A stretch of DNA of 64,000 nt from NCBI GenBank assembly GCA_024734495.1, contig JALMQS010000085.1:13430048-13494047 (forward strand), given 5' to 3'. The notes beneath the pieces were generated by a model. The model ran no database searches, had not been told where the DNA came from, and worked only from the letters and a program-made list of their open reading frames with translations. The position numbers and the translations under genes are program-made. The DNA comes from Forficula auricularia. Taxonomy: Eukaryota; Arthropoda; Insecta; Dermaptera; Forficulidae. Every line of letters starts with the position of its first letter. Positions within the stretch are counted from its first letter, which is position 1. This document shows positions 42,001 to 53,800 of this stretch, piece after piece.

Positions 42001-43100
42001 ATGAGGCCCAAATTTCAGCTCATTATTTCCGATCCGTTATGTTTGATATACTTTTGTTCATAAGTGAGGGGAATTCAAATACTGGTAATCTCCTTTCCAT
42101 CCATCCATCACATTAAGCCTTCGAAATTTCTTTTGCTTAGCTTAACCTTTTCAATTAATAACGGCGAGTTAAAATCTGTCGAGCTCCTCTAATGAATGAC
42201 AGTTGCCAAGACAAATATTCCCTCCTCTTGGTTTTGCAGGTGAAGTTTAAAGCTTCTTCGACGGGACCACCTCGGATTGCTTCACACATTTAGCAATCGA
42301 TTTGTCATCTTTAAAGTAAACATACACACAAAATTTATTTCTATTAAAAAAATTGCATTTTGTTATTTACCAAATGATTAACCATAAAAGAGACCGCCAG
42401 AAAGAATTAATTAATTTTTGTTTTTAAATAATTTTTATAATTAATAGTGTAACTTATTTTTAATGCTGACAAATTAAATAGAAAAAGGACGAAGAATAGG
42501 ATTTAATTTCAACAACAAATATGGAGCACATTAATGGACCAAGTTTTGGTTGTTAAATTGTTTGTTTATTAGTATAAAATCTTCAGCTGAAATCAACTAG
42601 ACATCAATAAAAAACATTTTAATGATATATTCTTAAACGAACGCACTAAATTTTAGACGCGTAATTCTTACTTTTTGCTGCTTGAGATGGCAATCTAATA
42701 TTCAAGCACTTGTAAATGACTCTAGAAGTAATTATTGAAACTTTTAGTATTTTGATGAAAATTCTCAAGTTGTTTCAGCCAAAACTTTTCTACTAATTAA
42801 AAGACTTGATGTAAAATGTAACTCTTAAAAATTCATGTACCAAATTTACTGTAGCATGAAATTTTATAAATAATTATTTATCAATAATTCATTAAGTGAT
42901 GAGTTATGTAAAGAAAGATATTCAAATAGAAGAAAAATAGCTTCATTCATTTTAAAGTAAATTAGAAAAAATAAAAAAAAATAAAAAAAAAAAAACTATT
43001 TCTATTTAAGAAAATTTTTAAAGGGATACATCATATAAATAAAAAAAATATATATATTTAATTTTCGTCCCCAAAATTACTATTCGATTAAAATTTTCGG
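42001..43100. other. AT-rich DNA with a mixed-composition block at 42090-42310
   Basis: The block 42090-42310 is not repetitive in this window and includes TAATTAATAACGG-like and CAGTTGCCAAGACAAATATT segments. No gene identified. Confidence 0.3.
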
Positions 43101-43104
43101 TTTA

Positions 43105-43345
43105 TCTAGCGTGAAGAGGGTGGGGGGTGCATCACCAAACCTGTCGCGGCACCCTTGCTATTTGCCAGTAGCAGCATCAGACAGGTCATTTACTAAGCAC
43201 ACTTCGTTTAATGGGAGCCCCTGCTAGTTAGACAACTATCCTGGCAGATCAGTTGAGGGTATGACTATCCTGCGCGGCGTGTCCCTATTCCCGTTTACTC
43301 AGGTGTCATACCCGAGCATTAACCCTGAAATGAAATCCTGCAGGC
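43105..43345. other. GC-rich block, unclassified, possible retrotransposon 3' piece
   Basis: About 240 bp with TGTCGCGGCACCCTTGC, CCTGCGCGGCGTGTCCC and a repeated TCATACCC / GGGTATGA pair. No frame with known domains. Abrupt GC shift like 4940-5290. Confidence 0.35.
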
Positions 43346-43399
43346 ATCTATAAATATCTACATCTAAAATTTTTTCACAAATTACAACTAACTAAATTA

Positions 43400-44990
43400 C
43401 TCCCTCCGTCTCAAAATAGTTGCTACATTTGAATATTTTTCTACTGATTATTGGTACTGTTGACTTTATAATTTTATTTTAATTAATTTTAAATAAATGA
43501 ACCGCGTAAATTTGAATACTCGAGTCGTAAAAGCGTGAAAATATAGTGAAATTCTTTTTAACTCTGCGCTTCACACTTTTACTTCTAGGAATGTTTTTGA
43601 TTTTTCAGCGTCGTACGATTATTGTAATTCCAATTAAATTAAAACTGCGAGCCAATTCAACTATAACTGCAAGACAATATCTCAGAAATTTTCGAATTTA
43701 TTTTCTGCTTTTTAGTACGTTTTTGTGATTGAAAAATGATCTTTTAAAAATCTTTTTTTTAATTTATTTTTTATTTAATACTTATTAGTCATGATGGAAA
43801 TTCTATAAGACATACATTTATTAGTGAAATAGATCTATTATAGAATTCCATTAAGACTAAAAAGTGATTATATTTAGCCCTCATAACAAGACACATTTTC
43901 CGCTACTTGTTTCTTGCTTGCTTAATATTTATATTTATAAATATATATTATATATTTACGTAATTTTATTTTTTCCAAGTTTTATGTTAATAAATGATAT
44001 TAATTTTTTCACTTTGCAAATAATAATTTTTTTAATCAAAATTAAGCAAAATTAGGAATATACTCAGTATTTTTGTTCCTATTTTTTATTAAAACCATTT
44101 TGTTTTGATACATGTGGTTTTTTTATTTTAATCCCTAAATCCTAAATAAATAGCTTGATAAATTATTAGAATAATATTTTCAAATGCCTCAGTTAATGTT
44201 ATATTGTCAATGATATTTTTTTTAAATGCCACTATATTTAAAACCATGGGTTGTAACACTTGGAAAAAACATTTTAGTGACGTTTTAGGGATTTTTACAC
44301 GCCAACATAAAAATAATTCTTAGTCGGCTTTAATTTTTACTTAGGTCTCTAAAAACCTTGTACAACGCATATGGACATTTACCCTTTGTCATTTATAAAA
44401 AGCATTTACAAAGCGACATACAACCGGCCCTTAGGGGTTCAAAGGAGTACCTCACAGTAAATGGTAAGATCCTCTCGGGGTTCAATGAAGGATCTAGGCG
44501 GGATTACAGTGCTCTAAATCGGTTCTATTTAGGACCTGAGGGATAAAAGAAGTTCTTAAATTTCGACTCGGGTAATTTCCATGATTCAGTCTACAAATTT
44601 TTTCAGTTCAATAAATCATTTCATTATTTTTTTTTCTTTTGAAAAGGAAAAATGAAATTTAGCATCTGGCAGGATTCGAACCCGCGTTTTCCTCTTTAGA
44701 CGAGGGTGAGCTAACCAACTGCGCCGCGGATGAATCCTAACTATTTTTAATATTTTTCAGAGATTTTAGGTTGATATGGTATCTATTATTAATATTAGCT
44801 TGACAAGTACTTCCTCCTTAAGTACAGCATTCGTATCAAATTAGTTTCAAAATGTTCGAAAAATTTGCCCCAAAATAAATGCTACATTTATGAAAAGTAG
44901 AAAAAAAAGAAAAAAAATATCGAAATTCACCATTTAAATTGGAACTCAATTTTTGAACCAAATGTAGCAACTAATTTGGGATGGAGGGAG
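43400..44990. mobile_element. 1.6-kb Tc1/mariner-type element with Stowaway-like ends
   Basis: The left end CTCCCTCCGTCTCAAAATAG and the right end TAATTTGGGATGGAGGGAG are inverse repeats of about 31 bp, flanked by TA at 43398-43399 and 44991-44992. The interior is AT-rich and I found no intact or clearly decayed transposase frame. CTCCCTCCGT ends are best known from plant Stowaway/mariner elements. Here they bound an animal element. Confidence 0.75.
44655..44735 (-). pseudogene. tRNA-derived sequence (tRNA pseudogene or SINE head)
   Basis: Minus strand: a D-arm-like GCGCAGTTGGTTAGCTCA, a CCTC/GAGG anticodon stem with loop GTCTAAA, and a perfect B box CGGGTTCGAATCCTGC. The acceptor stem pairs at only five of seven positions (TCATCCG with CAGATGC), and the loop would give anticodon CTA. 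This argues against a working tRNA gene. The sequence downstream (CTAAATTTCATTTTTCC) is shared with the decayed copy at 40553-40600, so it is a dispersed repeat. Confidence 0.55.
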
Positions 44991-44992
44991 TA

Positions 44993-46100
44993 TACTATTA
45001 AATTTCGCTGCTAATTGAAAAAACATTCAGCGCATGGTTTTCTTTTAAAGTAAGATGGAAAACTATCAAATATAAAAATTTTCAAAATTCATGCTTCACT
45101 GGAAGTATTTCCTCAATAATAAATTTATTTAAGAAAAAGAAATTAAAATCATTTTACAAAGATGTTATTAGATTTGTTTAATTAAGATGTATGCAAGTAA
45201 ATTTATCAAGCAGAAACAACACTATTTGATTAATTTTTATAAATATAAGAAATAGCATTTGAATAGCGTTAGTGACAATCGGCTCGGGATCCCGTGGTCG
45301 CCATCCACGTACTCACGAACATGTGAGCCCCTGGGAGATAATATACCTGATAATCACGATAAAAAAAGGGTATTTAAGAATTCTTGACAAAGAAAATGTT
45401 GAAAAATTTACGTTTGAAAAAAAATTCATTCATCTGATCCCTCAACATGTTGAAATATTATTAATGGGGAAAGGAAACGGGAGGAGGGAAAAATACAATA
45501 AATCATCCAAGTTGACGGTGTGGAGACCGCAGAAGTCGACCACACATCGACACACAGAGGGACATTTATGCCAAAAACTATTGACATAAAACTAGAGTTG
45601 ATGTATGTCAACGAGTGAGAAGAAGAGGCAAAAAACAGGGAAAATACTAAAAAGGATAATGAAGTCGTGTCGGTAATTTAAAATAAATAAATAAATAAAA
45701 TATATTTTATAAAGTTTGTTAGTTATAATATATACTTAAAATAAATACAACCAGAATATTTAAAGAGAAACTCTTTAGTTCAAATTTGGCAAATGAGGTT
45801 AAGCATTGAACAGAAATGGCCATTAGTGAATCGTGTCGCATTTTTTCTTGAATTTGACATTATATACAAAATTACAGCTAAAGAATTCCAATTAAAATAT
45901 ATTTTCTCCAATTTAAAATAAAAGAGAGGGAGTTGCAAATGCTACCTTCAAGGATTTGTTACTTTAATCAATGCTTGTATTGAAAAAAAGTTTCGATATT
46001 CATTCGATATAGAAATAAATGTATCGATATGCGATACCTAAGTGTTTTTTTTAAATAATGAGGCCCCTAACAAGAAACGCATTTCATTTACGAAAATGTA
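44993..46100. other. AT-rich DNA with a mixed block at 45255-45660
   Basis: 45255-45350 (GTGACAATCGGCTCGGGATC, CCACGTACTCACGAACATG) and the following 300 bp are open in one plus frame (45272-45589, 105 codons) rich in charged residues, but no domain or splice partner is recognised. Possible decayed transposon. Confidence 0.3.
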
Positions 46101-46124
46101 TTAAAAAATAAATAAATGAGATAA

Positions 46125-46185
46125 TAAGCGCTGTAGTGCAGTGGCTAAAGAGTTTGACTTTGACTCCTATACATTTTCAAAATTT
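46125..46185 (+). repeat. tRNA-like A-box fragment (SINE head)
   Basis: GCGCTGTAGTGCAGTGGCTA then AAGAGTTTGACTTTGACTCC resembles the 5' half of a tRNA (A box TAGTGCAGTGGC). No T arm follows. Confidence 0.4.
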
Positions 46186-46880
46186 CTAAATCCTTCTATG
46201 ATAATCAACTTAAACACAATAAATTAACAAGACACACGAAACAAATTATTAAAAATTCACATGGGGAAAACCGAAGATTTGCAGAGACTAATAGACGTCT
46301 AGGCATAATCACCGACTAATGTAAAGGCCCAAAAAACCTAAATTCTTTCTATGTCTAAAAACAGGTTTTTTGTTCCTCTGCATTTTCCCTGTGAAATCCC
46401 CCTTAATAAATCAATTAATAAAAATAAATCTATGTGTAAGTATTTCACATATACTTATATGTATCAAAAAAGAATATTTCATAATCAGAAAGAACAAAAA
46501 TCAAAGCAACATAAGCCTTATCCAAGGGAGGTGGTTGCAAATCTACTGAAAATATGTAATGTATATTATATAATCTGTCAATTATTGCCTAATCTTGTAA
46601 TATATATACCTGTATATATTTATTGTAAATAAAAACTTTTGAAAAGAAAAAAAGAAAAGAGTCTGATTCCGAATCAAGTTTACTCAGGATCGAATCTCGC
46701 TAAAGTCAGGATAATTTTTATCTCTGTCGAAAATGCAAGGCTCCTCAATAAATGTAAGGGGTCGGGAAACAACCCCTGTGAACAAATTACCCCAGGAAAT
46801 CTACTATGGGGCGGAATCTCTCCATAGTAATCACCAACGCTTGGAATCAAATATAATTAGCACTTGAAGAAGAAGATTAT
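46186..46880. other. AT-rich DNA, nothing identified
   Basis: Frames at 46351-46632 and 46639-46827 lack recognisable domains. A mixed-composition patch at 46690-46830 (GGGGTCGGGAAACAACCCC hairpin) is unexplained. Confidence 0.35.
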
Positions 46881-46884
46881 TTGA

Positions 46885-46985
46885 ATTATTTAATTGATAA
46901 CTATACAGTTTCGGTCACGACTGGTTTCACCGCATGGAAATAAATAGATTTTCGAAATGTGTTTTGTTTATATTCTTGGGACATG
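46885..46985 (-). repeat. Repeat with TGACCGAAACTGTATAGT core, inverted copy of 51390-51500
   Basis: AATTATTTAATTGATAACTA, TACAGTTTCGGTCACGACTG, CATGGAAATAAATAGATTTTC align, inverted, with the copy at 51390-51500. A 46901-46935 minus segment holds the hammerhead-like GAAACTGTATAGT half but no CUGANGA box. Confidence 0.6.
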
Positions 46986-47290
46986 TCAAAAAAAATATAT
47001 TACAAAAATATATAAAAATTGGCCGTTTTGGATATATTTTCAGATATATTCATTATATATTTTAGGGATATAAAAAGAACATATTTTTTTATAAAAAAAA
47101 CATATTTTGCATATAAAAAGAATATGCTTTATATTTATAAAAAACATATTTTGAATTTATAAAAAAAATGTATTTTAAATTTATAAAAAAAGAAGTATTT
47201 TGAATTTATAAAAATAATATATTTTAAATTATATAATTTATATATTAGAAGAATTATTAAATGAATATTATATTTCTTAATATATTTGGG
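46986..47290. repeat. AT-rich minisatellite, TTTATAAAAAAxATATTTTGAA
   Basis: About six imperfect units of 27-30 bp, each containing ATAAAAAA followed by ATATTTT(G/A)AA, from about 47040 to 47235. Confidence 0.65.
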
Positions 47291-47700
47291 TTATACTCAG
47301 GGAAAGAGAGGGTGTAGGTTTTAAGTGAAACACAATGATATTTAAAAAGGAAGGGTAAATGAGAGGTATATTGTTACACAGTAGTGTAATAAAACGAAAA
47401 GTTTTCACAAATCCGATTTATTTAAAATAGATTTACAATAGATTTATTTAAAATAGATTTACAATGAATCTGAATGTCTTCAGCAGGGGGAGGCAAATTT
47501 TCTTTTTTTTCTCAGACGCTCTGAATCTGAGCAGAAGTAATTTTAAATTTACAGCTTGCCCAAGTTAGCATCCCGTAATTTTCCCGGGGAAAATTTTGTT
47601 GACGCTATCTAAAGTGGGATAAAAATAAAATAAAACTTAAATTTGAGGAAACAAAAAAGAGGCAAGTATCAAATAAGACATTGATGTCTTATACCCACAT
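47291..47700. other. 3' flank of the minus-strand gene
   Basis: Immediately downstream of the stop codon. AATAAA on the minus strand occurs at 47419-47424 and 47440-47445 within a short tandem repeat (TTTATTTAAAATAGATTTACA twice). Either could serve as a poly(A) signal. Confidence 0.4.
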
Positions 47701-47919
47701 TCAAGGCATCAAGAATCTTCGGATCAGGCGCTTTTTTGAAATATTTTGCCCCAGTTTGTTTTTGGGGGCACCTCCTTTGTAATTGATCTCAAGGAGAACA
47801 TCAATCTTAAACAGACATGGTAATAGGGCCTTCACCATGCCTATGGCATTGTTTCTGGAAATGGCGGACATCACATTCCAGTTCATCCACTTTGACACCG
47901 CTTCCAGATATGATTCAAC
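47701..47919 (-). CDS. Unknown gene, last exon
   Basis: The acceptor is AATATACAG followed by GTTGAATC. It encodes VESYLEAVSKWMNWNVMSA then ISRNNAIGMVKALLPCL and NYKGGAPKNKLGQNISKKR, ending in TGA at 47703-47701. Protein-like composition in an AT-rich background and the exact phase match with the preceding exon support it. Confidence 0.75.
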   Translation of the reverse strand, partial: VESYLEAVSKWMNWNVMSAISRNNAIGMVKALLPCLFKIDVLLEINYKGGAPKNKLGQNISKKRLIRRFLMP

Positions 47920-48635
47920 CTGTATATTATAATAGTATTAAAGTTCTTATTTTTTATATAAAGTTTAATTGTTTTTATTCACTTACCTGTCCCACGTGAA
48001 AACCTTACTTTTATTTGGTGGAGAGGTGATATGTCTTTGCTTGTCGATTCATCCAATTTTTTTGAATTTTTCGATATAGCATCAAACATATATGCTATAG
48101 TCTCCGACAAAGCGGAAATAGACTTTTGCATGACATCTAATTCTGTAAACAAGTGAATTAGTTATTTCACATGCACATTTAAAAATATTAATAAAATTAA
48201 CTCAGATTATGTATGGTTTTTTACTTTCAAATCTCGATGGAAGACTCTCCATTAACTTCAGGGGCGATGGTATCTGAACCTGCTATAAACAGATTGAGAT
48301 CTGATTTGTCCTCATCCTCATATCCTACATAAAATTTAAATGGAAGACAAAAAAAGTAATTTAAAATAAATTCTAATAAATATATATCAATGTATAAAAA
48401 TATTATTATATATTTTTATATATAAACCATTAAAAACTTTAAAGTAAGCGATATTTTTGATAAATTTACGATTTTAATAAATTACCATGTTAATTATTTC
48501 GGGTTTTTTATCTTGAGGTTTTAGCGTTTTTTATTCAGATTTTTTGCTTAAATTCACCTCTTGATTTTTCTCTTTTAAAATAGATGTACTCTGCGAAAAA
48601 TATCATAAATTTTCATTAACATGTTATTTTTTTTA

Positions 48636-48672
<37 letters not shown>

Positions 48673-50748
48673 TATATATGCAGATATAAACTGGTGAGTT
48701 TTTATGTAGGACAGTCTTATAACTCCAAAACAGTGCATTATATGAAAAAAGTTTCAAATAAAAGTTTTTTTATATCAAGGGGAAAAATTAAACTACCACT
48801 ATTTTTTTGTCGACGTAGAACAAGCTTTCAAGAGTATTTTGAGGTCAAGTTCTGTTTTAAATAGAAACCTATATGTTTCTGTACATATTTTGAATCTACC
48901 AAAAAAACTGAACAACTTTTATTAAAACTATTTTTTATACATTTTATACTGTTTAAAAAACGAAGTTGACCTCGAAATGCCGCCAGAAGCTGGTTCTAGG
49001 TCGACCTTATTAGTGTAGTTTGAGGTTTACCCCTTGATATAAATAAACTTTTATTTGAAACTTTCATATAATGCACTGTTGAGTTATAAGATTGTCTCAA
49101 GATAAAAAAACTCACCGAATATATATATATATATATATTAGGGTGGTGGGGGACTTATTTAGGAAATTTTCATATTTTTTATGGTCTAGTGGCTCATATT
49201 GGTTCGAAATAAGTAAATAATAAAAAATATCCTCAAGTTTTAAGACTCTCTATATCACTAGATATCTTAACTTATGCTGAATGCACATTGATGTAAGTTT
49301 ACCATTTAAATAGCATACCAGAAACTTATATAACTTTTGAGTAGAGTTAAAATTGTCATAGAGATCTGAAACTTGGGGGATATATTTTTTGCTTACAACC
49401 AATGTGAGCTTCTGGGAGCATCAAAATATTACCTAATAAGGACCACCTTATATATAAAACTTACCAGTTCCTAGGCCTTTTGCACACCTTGATATAGGGC
49501 TAGTTTCTTTATCAGATTTTAATGAAAGCCTATTTTGAATTTGCGAATCACCTTCACATATGGATAGTGTCTTATTCAGCGTTGACTTCTTATCTATATT
49601 ATTTAAAGTAGAAATTTAATAGATCATCATTCAATTAATTAAATACAGGGTGATTCATACGTTCATTGTACCGTACGTTAGACGTTTATGGAAAACGGAG
49701 CGCAGGATTTTTCTGTAAAATATAGCATACATTTTCTTACCTGTTCTATCGATCTAAAATATTTTTCAGGATTACGACGTTTCGGCTTCCATCGAAGCTT
49801 CGTATCAACTCTATTTTTTAAATGGAACACCCCGTATGATAAAACACGCTTTTATAACCGCCCTTTTATTAAAATACTTTTTTCTTAATATTTTCCTATA
49901 CCTTCGATGGAAGCCTAAACGTCGCAATGCTGAACATATTTTAGATCGATAGAACAGGTAAGGTGCTAAATTTTCAGAAAAATCCTGCGTTCCGTTTTCC
50001 ATAAACTTCTAAAGTGCCATCGACCGCGTGAATTACCATGTATAGAGGGCGAAATTTTTGAAGGTTTTTTTCGGCAAAATTTAAGGGGGGTCGATCATAT
50101 AATATTATTTGAAAGACTTCCCTTAATTTTTGGTAGAAATGTTCCGCCAAATGCATTTTCTTAGGATTTTTTTGAAATTTATACAGATTATTATTTAAAT
50201 ACTTCTGCGTCGATTGGTGGCAAAATGAAATTTATGAACAATACAGTTCCGGAGATATTAAATTTCAAAAAATCGAATTTTTCAGGCTCTTTAACATTGC
50301 AGTGTACGGGATATCGGAAAATTTACATACATATTTAATTATAATTAAGTATCCGTTCTTACTATTTTTATAAAAAACTAAACCAACATTGAACTTTTGT
50401 CGCTTCCATCTTTTTGTTTTTTTCTTTTTTTCGACGAAAAAATCGATTTATAATGTGTCTTTCTAACCTAAGAGGTTTGTGAAATGACTATAAATGGTTG
50501 TGTTTCTAAAACATTTAATTTATTAAATTAAAATATGTTTACAAATGAGATTTACAATTAATTAAAATATCTTACCTAAAACAAATCGATTTTTATAGTC
50601 CATAATTATATATAGTTTATAACATTAATACAACAATTATACAATAGTGTGTTTTTGACATTTAGAAAAATTTGTCTTGGTAAGGTTATAACAAATAAAT
50701 TTGGAATAAATCTAAATTGAGTAGAACGCGGGAAATACGAAAGTATTT

Positions 50749-50805
<57 letters not shown>

Positions 50806-53800
50806 TTAACCATTGTGTATTACATTAATAAACTAAAAAAAAATTTAAATGCCCTACTGTTAAAAATTTAGTATTTTGTATAAAAAAGATGTGAAGGTCG
50901 TTTATCAATAAATTATTTAATTAATTAATTAATAAAAATCTTTATTATTTATTTATCCCATACCATATCTATATTATCTATGTCATATAATATTATTATA
51001 GATATATATTGAAGACTATAATATATACATTAACATATATTGCACCACGCTCATGTATGTAAACTCCGATGGTATATATTGGTTGTGTGTTATATTAATA
51101 AACTAAAATAAATATATATTAGTTGATAATCTCAAAAAAGCTTATAATCATTTCAAAGATGCAAAGGGGGTTATTTTTATTTTGATGTTTTAACTCGGTT
51201 TATTTATTTTTTATTATACTTTTTTACTCTCTTATATTTATGCAATAAAGACTGATTATAAAATAAATAAATAAATAAAATAATTAATTTAATAATTAAT
51301 TAATTTTATTTTCATTACTGAAACCTATCTGAACGGATTTGAATATAATATAATATAATATATAATATATGTTATATTCAAAAAATATATAAAAAACATA
51401 TTTCGAAAATCTATTTATTTCCATACGGGCAATTTTAGTAGTTCTAACATTGAAACCAGTGGTGACCGAAACTGTATAGTTTATTAATTAAATAATTCAA
51501 ATAGTTATTGAAATTATAGTTTTATTATATTTTTTACAAAAAAAACCCTACAATTTAACAAAAAATTTAAATCAAGTCACTTAAGTTCTGGAAGAATTTT
51601 AATAAATTATTTTTATGTGGCTCTAGTATAAATTTTATATAAATTTAACACAAAAATTTTATATTTTTAATATATTTTCAAAAAATATATAAAAAAACAT
51701 ATTTCGAAAATCTATTTATTTCCATACGGGAAGTTAATTTTAAAAATCATTTTGACTATAGTAGTAGAATTCATAGGAAACTTCGAAATAATCGTATAAA
51801 AATGCAAAAACTACCCCCCCTACATGATTATAAATAATTTTAGGGGCCAGGTTGTATGGTAAAGTCAAGTGGATGGCCACATCAGAACACGTTAGCTTAT
51901 TTTTTTAATTTAAAAACTCCCTTGTTTAATTATAATTAAAATTGTTCATCTAATAATTTATAAAAGATGGCGCAGAAAACAGGAAACTTTTAAATAATTA
52001 GAAAAAATGAAGGGAACTTTATTTGATGTAGAAAATGTGTTCTACAAGAAAAAGGAAATTTTAATAGCCATCATTTTTACAAAATTTTAAAATTTTAAAA
52101 AATTACTTCACCTCTCAGTCAGTGACTACTTTTTATGGGGACATATGAAGAGCGTTGTGTATCAGACTAGACCAACAAACTTTGACCAGCTCAAGGCTCA
52201 GATTAAAGAAAGCATGGCCAACATCCCGGAGAACACATTGCACCGTGCTGTGCAAAATCTTCAGAATCGACTTACTGATTATGTTCGACGAAATGGACAG
52301 TACATGACTCACGTAATTTTTTAAAAATGATGCCAATAAAATTTCCACTATTATAGAATACATTTTCAGCATCAAATAAAGTTTTGTAAGTTTCCTTCAT
52401 TTTTTTCTAATTATTTCAAATTTTCCGTTTCTCTGAGCCACCCTGTATATTAAATTATGTATTTCCTCATGTTTTCTGTTGTCGAATATTCAAAAATATC
52501 GTATAATGCAGTGTTTACTATATTCCGCTATCTATTCACCAATTACCATATTTCATCGAATATTCAATAAGATAATTCCGAGCACCTTACAAATTATATG
52601 ACAAAATACAGTTTTTTCTATATATACGGTATATATATTTAAAAGAGAGAGATAGTCGAAAGCCAATTTATTTGGATCGGTTGCCAAGTGTCCTTTTGGA
52701 AAACCCGGATGCTGTTCTTGTTTTTACACTTGATTTATTTTCGTTTGTGTATGTTTTTTTTTCGTCATTTTAAACTTCTTTAAATTTCGAAAATGAATGA
52801 AGAATACGGAATGAGGGAGGCTTGAGAATTTCGCCTCGTACAAGCCAAGCTAAATTGGCTTGGATCAGGTTGCGTCGTCCAACTGTTTGGCATCTCGGAA
52901 TGGGGCCGCCCTCGCTGACTTCAGGTTCACTTCCTTCTAAGACGAGTAGCCGATTGCCATGGCAATCAAATTATAAAATAGGTGACTCCTGTTTTGTCAG
53001 CTCTGCTAATGAGCCACGCTCAAATGCACGCACGCACACTCTAGTGAGGCAACATGCACGAACCATCATCACACCGTCATCAAAATCATTACCCGATTGC
53101 CCCTTCGGGGGCTGATTGGTGCTGACCATATTTTTAAAACGAAATTGTTTTGAGAGAAATAAGAAAATAATTGAAATAATTGTGACACCATCGTTCCAAA
53201 TCCGAAATATGTTGAGAAAATCATTTTGCCGAAATAGGGGTTGATCAAGGATCAATCGGATTCTCCAATAACAGAATGTTGCCAAGGGAGTTTTCAACCA
53301 CTTTTTTAAGGAAGAATTAGTTCGTTTTTTTGTTGTTTTTCATTTGATAATTTCCCTAATAAGCCAAAGACTAATAATATTTTTTCGAAAATTCATCCAA
53401 TAATAAACACGAGGGGTGATCCGCGATTGGAAGTAGGTGTACACCTCTTTTGAAGTATTTTGGAAGTACTTGGAAATATTTGGAAGTACTTGGAAATATT
53501 TGAAAGTGATTGGGACCATTTGGAAGTACTTGGAAATATTTTGAAGTGCTTGGAAATATTTGGAAGTACTTGGAAATATTTGGAATTACAAGTGGAAGTA
53601 GGTGTACAGTATATTAGGTCGCAGTTCATCCCTCGAATAAACATAAGATTTTCTCTTGATAAACTGCATTTTTATCTTTTTTGTTAAGATTATTGTTACA
53701 ATCATTTTTTAAAAACAACAAAAAATCTAAATCCAAAATCACTTGAATTAAACGATTACTGTGAATGAAGAAATTTCAACAAAACCTCTCCAGATCTGAT

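Noticed and set aside
44655..44735. Functional tRNA gene
   Set aside because: Acceptor mismatches, D-stem mismatch and a CTA anticodon; better as tRNA-derived repeat.
53393..53687. Open frames of 83 and 75 codons
   Set aside because: Artefacts of the 20-bp tandem array in hAT MITE copy D.
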